From: an uncultured Verrucomicrobia subdivision 3 bacterium
GTDB taxonomy: Bacteria; Verrucomicrobiota; Verrucomicrobiia; Limisphaerales; UBA11358
Reading direction: 5' to 3'
Length of the DNA: 64,000 nucleotides
Assembly (NCBI GenBank): GCA_903922735.1
Contig: CAIXUZ010000044.1
Span: forward strand, 41,256-105,255
Shown here: positions 1 to 7,281 of the stretch, one piece after another
How positions within the stretch are numbered: the first letter of the stretch is position 1
Layout: each line of letters opens with the position of its first letter
Translations under genes and position numbers: made by a program
Notes under the pieces: generated by a model
Database searches by the model: none
Told to the model about the DNA's origin: nothing
Seen by the model: the letters and a program-made list of their open reading frames with translations, nothing else

Positions 1-655
1 TCGGATCAATCAACGCGCCCGCATTGATCACCACCGTTCCGAACAATTCGGGATACTTGAATCCTAAGTGCCCCGCACCATAACCGCCCATGGAATAGCC
101 CTCGATGATCCGGCCCTCGCGATTGGTGATGGTGCGATAGGATAAGTCCACATGGGGGATCAAATCTTTGATGATGACGCTTTCCATCGGACACTGGCCA
201 TTGCTGGCATCGCAGTAAAAACTTTTTACCATGCCATTGACCAGCACCACGATGACCGGCGGCAACTGGCCGCTTTGGATGGCTGCCTGAATATGCGGAA
301 CGAACATCATCGCCCCGGCGCGCTGGTTTCCCCCCATGCCATGCAGCCAATAGATCACTGGGTAGTGCTTTTTTCCCTGCTCATAACCCGGCGGCAGCCA
401 GACCAGATAGCTGACTTCACGGCCCAGCACCTGGCTTTGGAATGTCCGGTATTGCGTGTCGTTGGGCGCGGTGTGATCTGAGTCCAGCCACTCGGCTTTG
501 GGCATGGGCCGCTGGTTCGATTGGCGGGGCAAGTTGGGTTTGGCCGGCGCCGGGGCTGGTTCCGGCGGCGTCCCGGCTTGCACCGATGTGTCGGCACCGG
601 CCGGGATAATGGTTAACAGCAACAAGGAGAATATGGCGGCAATCAATTTTTTCAT
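1..655 (-). CDS. Esterase D-family alpha/beta hydrolase, exported (3' end cut by window)
   Basis: I translated this frame by hand; it runs off the left edge, so only about the first 218 residues are visible. It starts at an ATG (655) with a lysine-rich, hydrophobic signal peptide of about 20 residues, followed by a Pro/Ala-rich linker to about residue 45. The catalytic domain shows YWLHGMGG, an oxyanion-hole type motif, and later EGYSMGGYGAG, the G-x-S-x-G nucleophile elbow of esterase D/feruloyl-esterase-like hydrolases. The Asp and His of the triad would lie outside the window. It probably cleaves esters of carbohydrate or phenolic substrates outside the cytoplasm. The fold is clear; the substrate is not. 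Confidence 0.82.
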   Translation of the reverse strand, partial: MKKLIAAIFSLLLLTIIPAGADTSVQAGTPPEPAPAPAKPNLPRQSNQRPMPKAEWLDSDHTAPNDTQYRTFQSQVLGREVSYLVWLPPGYEQGKKHYPVIYWLHGMGGNQRAGAMMFVPHIQAAIQSGQLPPVIVVLVNGMVKSFYCDASNGQCPMESVIIKDLIPHVDLSYRTITNREGRIIEGYSMGGYGAGHLGFKYPELFGTVVINAGALIDP

Positions 656-764
656 GACTTAAGGAGTTGTGAATGCTCAATGGGGAATATTGGAAACGTT
701 ATCAGATTTAGTTTCAGTGGTAAATACCGGCTCGGCACTGGCCAAGGTGTGAAGGTCGTGCCTA

Positions 765-875
765 GCGCAGCCCCCGTTGCCTCCCCGCCGGTTCGCGCAG
801 GCTGCTGCTGCCCAATCCCAGCAGCCATAGCGGTCGCGGTATTTGCCGCTCCCGGCCCGGAATGGACCTGGTGAA
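765..875 (-). pseudogene. Relic of a dinB 3' end (copy 1)
   Basis: About 100 bases, read on the plus strand, resemble the stretch at about 5851-5945 that encodes the C-terminus of dinB. Shared words include CTCCCCGCCGGTT, GCAGGCTGCTG and CCCAGCAGCC, in the same order and orientation. No reading frame is kept. It lies in the otherwise empty gap between the esterase and the OmpA-like gene. Confidence 0.5.
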
Positions 876-927
876 AATTCTCTGCTTGGTCGGTCTCCCG
901 CGGTCTGATTAAATTTGCCTGCTGAAG

Positions 928-1716
928 ATGAGCGCAGACAATCCATTTACCAGATCCGTGGCCGAAAGCCGTCGGGGCCCGGATCATCCCAAGCCCGGCT
1001 GGATCGTCGCCGGCATTCTGGCCGCGCTGCTGATGGCGGTGCTGCTCCTTTGGGCGACGGCCTTGGGCAAATTGCGCAGCCAAGAAACGCTCCAACCCAA
1101 GCTGGACGAAGCCAATGCCAGCCTTGCCCGGGCGCTCGATCAAAGCCAGAAAGACAAAGACCAGATTGCGGCCCTCAAAGCGCAGGTGGCGGATCTGGAA
1201 AAGGAAAAAGCGGACGCCGCCCAGATGGCCAAGGGGCTGGAGGATGAAATGCGTTCCGACCTTGAAACCAAGGATGTCACCATCTCCAATCTGCGGGGCA
1301 AGTTGACTGTCAACATCCTCGACCGGGTCATGTTTGATTCTGGCGAGGCGGTTCTGAAGCCGGACGGTGAATCCGTGATGCGCAAGATTGCCGCCCTCCT
1401 GTCCGGACATCCGGAATTAAAAATTCAAGTTGTCGGCCACACGGACAACGTGCCCATCCGCAGCCGGTTCCCGAGCAACTGGGAACTGTCTACGGCCCGC
1501 GCCCTGGCGGCCGTGCATTTTCTCACGGAAAAGGCGGGCGTTGACCCGCGCCGGGTGGGGGCAGTGGGCTATGGTGAATTCAGACCTATCGCCGACAATG
1601 CGACCGTCGAGGGACGGGCCATGAACCGGCGGATTGCGATCATCATCCTGCCGGACGCACTCGTTGGGGCAGACACGGTGCCGGTGGCCAGGCCGAATTT
1701 AAACGGGTCGCCATGA
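928..1716 (+). CDS. OmpA/MotB-family peptidoglycan-binding membrane protein
   Basis: The 262-residue protein has one membrane segment near residues 24-46, a charged heptad-rich coiled coil at about 50-118, and a C-terminal OmpA/MotB domain at about 125-240. That domain carries VVGHTDNVPI, NWELSTARA and GRAMNRRIAI, the usual peptidoglycan-contact motifs. The layout of inner-membrane anchor, coiled coil and OmpA domain fits a MotB-like or Pal-like cell-wall anchor. No MotA partner lies beside it, so I do not call it a flagellar stator. The ATG at 928 puts the membrane segment about 24 residues from the N-terminus. Confidence 0.8.
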   Translation: MSADNPFTRSVAESRRGPDHPKPGWIVAGILAALLMAVLLLWATALGKLRSQETLQPKLDEANASLARALDQSQKDKDQIAALKAQVADLEKEKADAAQMAKGLEDEMRSDLETKDVTISNLRGKLTVNILDRVMFDSGEAVLKPDGESVMRKIAALLSGHPELKIQVVGHTDNVPIRSRFPSNWELSTARALAAVHFLTEKAGVDPRRVGAVGYGEFRPIADNATVEGRAMNRRIAIIILPDALVGADTVPVARPNLNGSP

Positions 1717-1856
1717 GGCCGGTCGATCAGGTTTGGGGTTGTCGCGCGGCGCCACGGAGGCTGGAAGGGCGAGCCGCCGTGGCGCTGGCTGCGGGGTGGA
1801 GGGCGCACAAATCTTGATTGCCAGCTGGAATCCTTAAGCATAGTTTCGCCACAAAT

Positions 1857-2618
1857 ATGCTCGCATCGTTGTTCAGCCGCTTTGAATCCTTGGGTTTTCT
1901 TTTAACCAACCCGGTCTGGCTGGCCATGACGGTATTCCAGATTTGGATGCTGGTTCACGCCCTTCGCAGCCGTGAATGGCTCTGGGCATTTTTCATTTTC
2001 ATCGGTTCCGGGCTGGGAGCCATCTGGTATTTTTTTTCGGTTTATCGCGATTCGTCCTCCAGTGGTTTTGAACTGCCCGGCACCCAGAGCCGTGCCCGCA
2101 TCAAGGAACTGCAGTCAAAAATCCATCATGTGGATAACGCCTACCATCACTTCCAGTTGGGCGACATTTATTTCCAGCGGGGAAAATTCACGGAGGCGGA
2201 GAAATGCTACCGGGCCGCGCTCGAACGCGAGCCGAAGGATATTGATGCCCGCGCCCACCTTGGCCAATGTCTCCTGCGCCTGAAACGACCCGGCGAAGCG
2301 CGCCCGCTTCTCGAAAGTGTCATGCAGGAAAAGCCGGAGCATGATTACGGGCACACGAAGATGGCGCTGGCGGAAACCTTGACGGTGCTCGGCGAAACCG
2401 ACCACGCCATCCGCTGCTGGCAGCAGGTCACGCAAAACCATTCCTATCCGCGTGCCAAGGTTCAACTCGCGGAACTTTATGCCGCCAAAAAACAGAACGA
2501 TGCGGCCCGCGCTGAACTCAAAGATGTCTTGAGCGACGATCCGCACGCGCCAGCCTACCAGCGGAAGCGTGACCGGGTATGGGTTCGCCGCGCCAAAAGG
2601 CTGATGGCGAGGTTGTAG
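1857..2618 (+). CDS. TPR-repeat membrane protein
   Basis: This 253-residue protein begins at the ATG at 1857; the frame is open further upstream only through a TTG. Two hydrophobic segments (about residues 9-28 and 35-52) ending in a GLGAIWYFFSVYR-type stretch resemble the short N-terminal membrane module seen in cardiolipin synthases. Residues about 80-240 form three to four tetratricopeptide repeats (FQLGDIYFQRGKFTEAEKCY, then LGQCLLRLKRPGEA). It is probably a cytoplasm-facing scaffold. Nothing in the neighbourhood assigns a partner. Confidence 0.7.
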   Translation: MLASLFSRFESLGFLLTNPVWLAMTVFQIWMLVHALRSREWLWAFFIFIGSGLGAIWYFFSVYRDSSSSGFELPGTQSRARIKELQSKIHHVDNAYHHFQLGDIYFQRGKFTEAEKCYRAALEREPKDIDARAHLGQCLLRLKRPGEARPLLESVMQEKPEHDYGHTKMALAETLTVLGETDHAIRCWQQVTQNHSYPRAKVQLAELYAAKKQNDAARAELKDVLSDDPHAPAYQRKRDRVWVRRAKRLMARL

Positions 2619-2886
2619 CCGCCGTGCGCTGGCCGTGGGCGGAGGTCACTAGGCGGTCTGCCAGCTCATCTATTCTTGCGAGGCGGTGGGTTCAGCGGTT
2701 CAGCATCGCCTTCGGAACAAAATCCGAGAGCCGAAATTGGTGAATAACGGTGCCTAGGACGGGAACTTCACCCGAACTTTCCAAGGCGCTGTCCCTGAGA
2801 GAACTTGGACCCGGAAACGTCATCCGCAACGAGTCAGACAGAATAGGGTCCACCATCACCGCCCCAACATCTTCCCGTTGAAATTT

Positions 2887-4473
2887 TCAATGGGCCGCCT
2901 CGGTGTCAGTTCGGAACGAAGATGCCGGCAGCCCCTCTTTATTATAAAGGTTGCCAATCGGGTTCATCGCCCAGTTATAGCGAACCGCCGCCGGCTCGGC
3001 CACTTGCTGGCTGGAGACAACGACCTCGCCACCTTCGATTTTTGCATCTCCCCAGACGAAATTGCCATCCTTGCCCGCGATGGCAAACCCTTTCAAGTTG
3101 TCGTTTTTGGCAACCAGACCACCGTCGGCATGGTTGAAGCTTAACCGCACTTTGTTCCCGGCGATTTTAAATCCGGAATAGATGGGGCCGGAATAGCTGG
3201 CGACCTTTTGATCATAAACTCTGGCGAGGGCGATTAGTGAAAGGCGGCGGCCGACTTCGCGCTTGTTATGAGGGTGGACATCATCGGGTTTTTCCGGGTC
3301 GGCGAGGTCGATGGCCAAGGCCATTCCGGTGTTGGGCAGGCTCAAGGTCATGAGTTGCGCCTCGCGGAGGAAAGCCCAGCCCCCTTCAACGGGCTGCTTT
3401 TGCACCGCCTGAAAATTCGCCAGCTGGACAAAGAGAAAAGGGAATTCCCCTTGGTTCCACCGACTGCGCCAGTCTTTGATCATGGCCGGGAAGAGGGTTT
3501 TGTAGGTTGCCGGGTCGCCACTGTTGGATTCACCCTGATACCAGATTACCCCTTTGATCCCATAAGGAATCAACGGGTTCACCATGGCATTAAAGAGGGT
3601 GGAGAGCCGGTGCGGGCTGTTTGGCCCTTCCGGTGGCCGCGGTTTTGCCGGGGCGGACTTGCCTTCGACTTTGGCCTTCGCAACTTTTTGCTGCCAGCCC
3701 CGCAGGGTCTGTTCCTCATATTTCTTCTGCTCGGCAGGATAATCCGCCAGCTTCTTGTCCCATGATGCGAACAAAGGCTTCAGCCGGGCGTCCGCTTCCA
3801 ACGCGCGGCGGCTTGTCCAGGCTTCGGCGGGAGTGCCGCCCCAGGAGGTATGGATGATGCCGACGGGAACATTTAGTTTATGCCGCAGTTCACACGCATA
3901 ATAATAAGCGACGGCAGAAAACTTCCCGGCTTCCAACGGGGTGGCGGCTTTCCAGGCGCCATCCGGCCCCGGCGTGTTGTCAGTGGCTCCGTCCGGTGAC
4001 ATTTTCTTGGTGACGGTGAACATCCGCAATAAAGGGTCATTGGCCGCCGCGATTTCCGCCTTGGCTTTGGGCCCATAAACCGGGTCGTTGGGCGCAAAGG
4101 TGTTAAGCGGGAATTCCATATTGGACTGTCCGGAGGCCACCCACACTTCGCCCACGGCAACATTGTGAACCACGACGGTATTTTTCCCCGATACGGCGAG
4201 GTCAAAAGGCCCGCCTGCCGGCATCGCGGAAAACTTCAGGAGCCACCGGCCGGAATTGTCGGCGGTGGTCTTCGCGTGTTTTCCATTGAAGCTGGCAGTA
4301 ATCACTTCACCTGCGTCCGCCGTTCCCCAAACCGGGGCGTCCATACCGCGTTGCAATACCGCGCCGTCACTGAAGAGGGTAGCGAGATGGATATCCGCCA
4401 GCGCGTTTGGCGCGAAAGGGAGGGCAAAGGTTGTGGTGAGCCAAAAAGTTTTGTGCAGGAATGAGGTTTTCAC
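2887..4473 (-). CDS. Sialate O-acetylesterase (SASA family)
   Basis: The 528-residue protein has an N-terminal signal peptide ending near ALA-26. The SGN/SASA hydrolase block shows GQSNME with the likely nucleophile Ser117, and near the C-terminal side DDVHPHNKREVG, which supplies the Asp and His of the triad. A beta-sandwich-like region precedes the catalytic block, as in typical members of about 500-650 residues. It removes acetyl groups from sialic acid or related glycans in the periplasm or outside. The start codon is GTG (4473), chosen because it gives a complete signal peptide. It is a single-gene unit; such genes are abundant in glycan-degrading PVC bacteria. Confidence 0.88.
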   Translation of the reverse strand: MKTSFLHKTFWLTTTFALPFAPNALADIHLATLFSDGAVLQRGMDAPVWGTADAGEVITASFNGKHAKTTADNSGRWLLKFSAMPAGGPFDLAVSGKNTVVVHNVAVGEVWVASGQSNMEFPLNTFAPNDPVYGPKAKAEIAAANDPLLRMFTVTKKMSPDGATDNTPGPDGAWKAATPLEAGKFSAVAYYYACELRHKLNVPVGIIHTSWGGTPAEAWTSRRALEADARLKPLFASWDKKLADYPAEQKKYEEQTLRGWQQKVAKAKVEGKSAPAKPRPPEGPNSPHRLSTLFNAMVNPLIPYGIKGVIWYQGESNSGDPATYKTLFPAMIKDWRSRWNQGEFPFLFVQLANFQAVQKQPVEGGWAFLREAQLMTLSLPNTGMALAIDLADPEKPDDVHPHNKREVGRRLSLIALARVYDQKVASYSGPIYSGFKIAGNKVRLSFNHADGGLVAKNDNLKGFAIAGKDGNFVWGDAKIEGGEVVVSSQQVAEPAAVRYNWAMNPIGNLYNKEGLPASSFRTDTEAAH

Positions 4474-4888
4474 GGGTTGGATTTTGGAAGTTTGCCCGCC
4501 TTTTAAAAACAGTCCACTTTAAAAAATCCATCGGAACAGGAAAAGGCTGCCAGGGCGGTCGCCAGACTATTTGCGTCTTCATTTCATACCAAGAAATATA
4601 AAATGCGGGGGGGCACCAACCTTTCCCGACCCAGCAGCCAGCCGACAAGCCCGGAGATAGGTGTCCATGGGCTGGGCTGGAAAGGCAGGCCGCTTACTTT
4701 TGTGATCGGCAGTACAATGCTCAAATAAACTCGATAATCATCTTTCTGAGTACCTCCAGCGTCTCTTGGCCGGAAATCAACGCTAATAGCTTCCCCCCCG
4801 GGGCCCCCTAGCCGCCAGTCGCATCTGGGTGGTATTATCTAACGTTTATCTTCCCCTACTCCTCTACGAATAATACCCGATCGGCTCG
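4474..4888. other. 415-base gap without a convincing gene
   Basis: Short open frames occur on both strands, but none has a ribosome-binding site plus a plausible protein. The only recognisable content is a dinB-like relic near 4603-4670. The segment at 4675-4860 is lower in GC than its surroundings and shows nothing I can name. Confidence 0.5.
4603..4670 (-). pseudogene. Relic of a dinB internal 3' segment (copy 2)
   Basis: The plus strand reads GCACCAACCTTTCCCGACCC followed by AGCAGCCAGCC. This closely matches the intact dinB stretch at about 5921-5970 (ACACCAGCCGTTCCCGGCCC then AGCAGCCAGCA), about 34 of 41 positions by eye. It is in the same orientation as dinB and has no usable frame. Confidence 0.45.
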
Positions 4889-5224
4889 TCAAGCGAAGTT
4901 AGACAAATCAAATTTATGGTCGCTGTGCTCCAAAATGTCCCGCAGTTGTGGGGCCAGAAATTTTATTTTTGAACCAGTGGGTTTTGGGGCAGATGCATGA
5001 ATCTGGTATCTGCCAGAGCCATCGGTGTCCACTAGCCGCAACTCCAGCAGTTGCGTCAATGGATTGTGCGCCCAGTGCTTGTCCTCCATGAACCGGGTTC
5101 GCCCATCGGCGTGACTGGTGATTTCCATCTCGGTGATAAATGCGTCGGGATAGTTTCGCAGATATTGTAAAATGGAGTTCTCATCCGCTCCCAGCAAATC
5201 CTCTGTGGCTTCAATTGTGCTCAT
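4889..5224 (-). CDS. Small conserved-looking protein of unknown function
   Basis: A 111-residue soluble protein preceded by a clear ribosome-binding site (GGAGAAAGGA, about 5 bases before the ATG). It has no signal peptide or membrane segment. The layout suggests a small winged-helix or helical domain: EEN-type helix, TEMEIT segment, then LTQLLELRLVDTDGSGRYQI, a helix followed by a beta wing. I do not recognise a family. The good ribosome-binding site and ordinary composition make it a likely real gene. Confidence 0.6.
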   Translation of the reverse strand: MSTIEATEDLLGADENSILQYLRNYPDAFITEMEITSHADGRTRFMEDKHWAHNPLTQLLELRLVDTDGSGRYQIHASAPKPTGSKIKFLAPQLRDILEHSDHKFDLSNFA

Positions 5225-5399
5225 AGATTTCCTTTCTCCAGAATTACACCCACCGCTTTGTGAGCATTAATAACTTCTCCCGAATTCAAAAATCCGTCAA
5301 TCCACAGATTTTGCCATCAGATTTTCAAATCATGGCATGTGACCGGTGAATTAAATACCCGCCGCCTGGCGCTGTCCGTGGTTATTAACCGGCCGTGAA

Positions 5400-5470
5400 C
5401 TACAATCGCACCCGCTGCCTCCCCGCCGGTTTCCGCAGGCTGCTCGCGCCCGTCCCCCGGCCACAGCAGG
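5400..5470 (-). pseudogene. Relic of a dinB 3' end (copy 3)
   Basis: The plus strand carries CTACAATCGCACCCGCTGCC, then CTCCCCGCCGGTTTCCGCAG and GCTGCTC. The true dinB 3' end at about 5840-5885 has the same words in the same order. It sits just outside the small gene at 5481-5747 and has no reading frame. Confidence 0.5.
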
Positions 5471-5480
5471 GGGATGGCGT

Positions 5481-5747
5481 TCAGGAAAAAGCCGCCTCTT
5501 CAGCCGAGCGCACCGCTAATTTCATGTTCATGCAGGTATAGTGATAGGCGGCAAGGTAGTCCAAATCGTCCTTGGTCAGTTCATTGAACCATTTCAGCCG
5601 GGCCGCGTGTTTTAATTTCCGCATTTGGTAAAGCGGACACTCTTCCGGGTTGCAACCTTCCACCGGACAGCACTCGGCGAGGTGAATCAGACTGGCTAGC
5701 AATTCATCTCTACAACACCTGACTGATTTCGTTTTAACCGTGGTCAT
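5481..5747 (-). CDS. Small cysteine-rich protein of unknown function
   Basis: An 88-residue protein with a GGGAG ribosome-binding site seven bases before its ATG. It has seven cysteines, including CC pairs near residues 11-12 and 26-27 and a CNPEEC motif, which could bind a metal. The C-terminal half (LDYLAAYHYTCMNMK) looks helical. No family is recognised. It lies upstream of nothing obvious on its strand and is probably its own unit. Confidence 0.6.
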   Translation of the reverse strand: MTTVKTKSVRCCRDELLASLIHLAECCPVEGCNPEECPLYQMRKLKHAARLKWFNELTKDDLDYLAAYHYTCMNMKLAVRSAEEAAFS

Positions 5748-5843
5748 CGTGACGCTCCCAGATGGTTAAGCTTCTCATCGCAAGCTGCGCCTACGATGAG
5801 GGGATGTCAAGAGCATGGAATAACGCTCGCAGTAATACTGCGG

Positions 5844-6917
5844 CTACAACAACACCAGTTGTCTCCCCGCCGGTTCCCGCAGGCTGCTGACGCCCAGCCC
5901 CAGCAGCCGCAGCGGACGCGACACCAGCCGTTCCCGGCCCAGCAGCCAGCAGGCGAGCCGGTAAATGTCCCCAGCCTCCGTGAGCGGTTCCTCCACGGTG
6001 AATTGCCGCGTGAGCGTCGTGAAGTCGCCGTAGCGCACTTTCACCTGCACCGTGTGCGCGCCCAGCCGCCGGTGCTTGAGCCGCAGCTCGATGTCCGCTG
6101 CCTGCTCCTTGAGGCAAGCCCTCAGCACCTTCCGGTCGTCCGTGTCCTTTAGGAACGTCTCTTCACCGCTGATGCTCTTAATCTCGTCACCCAGTTCCAG
6201 CGGACGGTCGTCCTCACCCATGGCGAACGACTTCAACTGCCCGGCGAACGATCCCACCAGCGCCCGGAGATCATTGGGATAATCCTGCAGGTCACCAACC
6301 ATCGCCAACCCGGCATCGAGCAGGACTTTCTCGGTGACCTTCCCGACGCCGTAAAGCGCTCGCACCGGCAGCGGACGCAGGAATTGCACCTTCTCTTTTT
6401 CAGGGATGAGGGTCAGGCCATCGGGTTTCTGGTGGTCGCTGGCGATCTTGGCGAGCAGCTTGTTGGCGGCGATGCCGATGGTGGCGGTTAACCGGCGCTC
6501 GGACTTGATGCGGGCTTTCAGTTCACGCGCGAGCGGCACGGCCAGGCGCAGGGAAGCGTCGGCATCTTCCGCCTGCGAGATGGAAGACACATCGAGGTAG
6601 GCTTCATCCACGGACATCTGTTCAACGATGGCACCGGTGCCGGCGATGATCTGCATGATCCTACGAGATTCCTCGCGGTAGGCATCCATACGCGGGCGGA
6701 CGAAGCAGCCTTCCGGGCAGAGGCGCTTGGCCGTGATGCTGGCCATGGCCGAGCGGACGCCGAACTGCCGCGCTTCATAGCTGGCCGCGCAAACGACGCC
6801 ACGCTGGGTGGGCGGCGCGCCGACGATCACCGGCTTGCCGATCAAGGCCGGGTTGTCGCGTTGTTCGACGGAGGCGTAAAAGGCGTCCATGTCGAGATGG
6901 CAGATAACGCGGAACAT
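5844..6917 (-). CDS. dinB: DNA polymerase IV (Y-family)
   Basis: The 357-residue protein has all Y-family landmarks: the catalytic carboxylates in HLDMDAFYASVEQR (Asp9, Asp11) and MSVDEAYLD (Asp104, Glu105), the steric-gate region, the helix-hairpin-helix thumb and the little-finger domain at about 240-345. The extreme C-terminus QLVLL fits a sliding-clamp binding motif. It performs translesion synthesis. Length and start (ATG 6917) are normal. Its last 100 bases have degenerate look-alikes at 765-875, 4603-4670 and 5400-5470. I looked for a canonical LexA box upstream and found none. Confidence 0.95.
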   Translation of the reverse strand: MFRVICHLDMDAFYASVEQRDNPALIGKPVIVGAPPTQRGVVCAASYEARQFGVRSAMASITAKRLCPEGCFVRPRMDAYREESRRIMQIIAGTGAIVEQMSVDEAYLDVSSISQAEDADASLRLAVPLARELKARIKSERRLTATIGIAANKLLAKIASDHQKPDGLTLIPEKEKVQFLRPLPVRALYGVGKVTEKVLLDAGLAMVGDLQDYPNDLRALVGSFAGQLKSFAMGEDDRPLELGDEIKSISGEETFLKDTDDRKVLRACLKEQAADIELRLKHRRLGAHTVQVKVRYGDFTTLTRQFTVEEPLTEAGDIYRLACWLLGRERLVSRPLRLLGLGVSSLREPAGRQLVLL

Positions 6918-7281
6918 TCTGGCGGGAGGTTAACAAACGATCCCTGCCGGGCAAAGGCCCGCCATGGTTATCAACGGGAGGCGAACACCTGGCTGACCAT
7001 GATCTGGCATTGGCGTCGACCCGTCCTGAAAACGTGTCGATTAATTTCGTTTATATTGACATATCCTTCTGACTTGTCGAATGGCTCGACATTCGCATGC
7101 ATGTGTTCGACCTGATAGCCTTGGACATAGGGCGGCGGTGGTGGATTTATTGTGCGGTTACGCACGCGCGGCATCGGATTTATGGCGGATGAGTTTTTGA
7201 CCGGGCAGATTTTTTAGATTTGCGCTTGAAGCGCGTGGCTTTGCCGATAAGGATTTGGCGGGGCAGCTAGGCTGTGCCGTC
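6918..7281. other. 364-base divergent regulatory region
   Basis: It separates dinB (-) from the large operon beginning at 7282 (+), so it should hold both promoters. It contains several TGTCGA-type half sites (about 7034, 7075, 7086, 7102), one pair forming an inverted repeat, and an AT-rich segment at 7040-7070 with TTGACA at 7056. Short frames inside it (for example 6971-7174 on the minus strand) have no support as genes. I saw no cobalamin riboswitch signature. Confidence 0.45.
7075..7091. promoter_or_regulatory. Inverted repeat TGTCGA-N5-TCGACA, candidate operator
   Basis: A perfect 6-base inverted repeat with a 5-base spacer lies in the dinB/operon divergent region. Further TGTCGA and TGTTCGA half sites are found within 40 bases on either side. 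The clustering suggests a transcription-factor site, but no cognate regulator is encoded nearby. Confidence 0.35.

Noticed and set aside
6918..7100. LexA box upstream of dinB
   Set aside because: No GAAC-N-GTTC type or CTGT-N-ACAG palindrome was found. Only the TGTCGA words occur, and I cannot equate them with a damage box.
6918..7281. Cobalamin riboswitch ahead of the B12-type radical SAM gene
   Set aside because: I looked for the B12 box and a supporting fold and saw neither here nor in 40623-40736.
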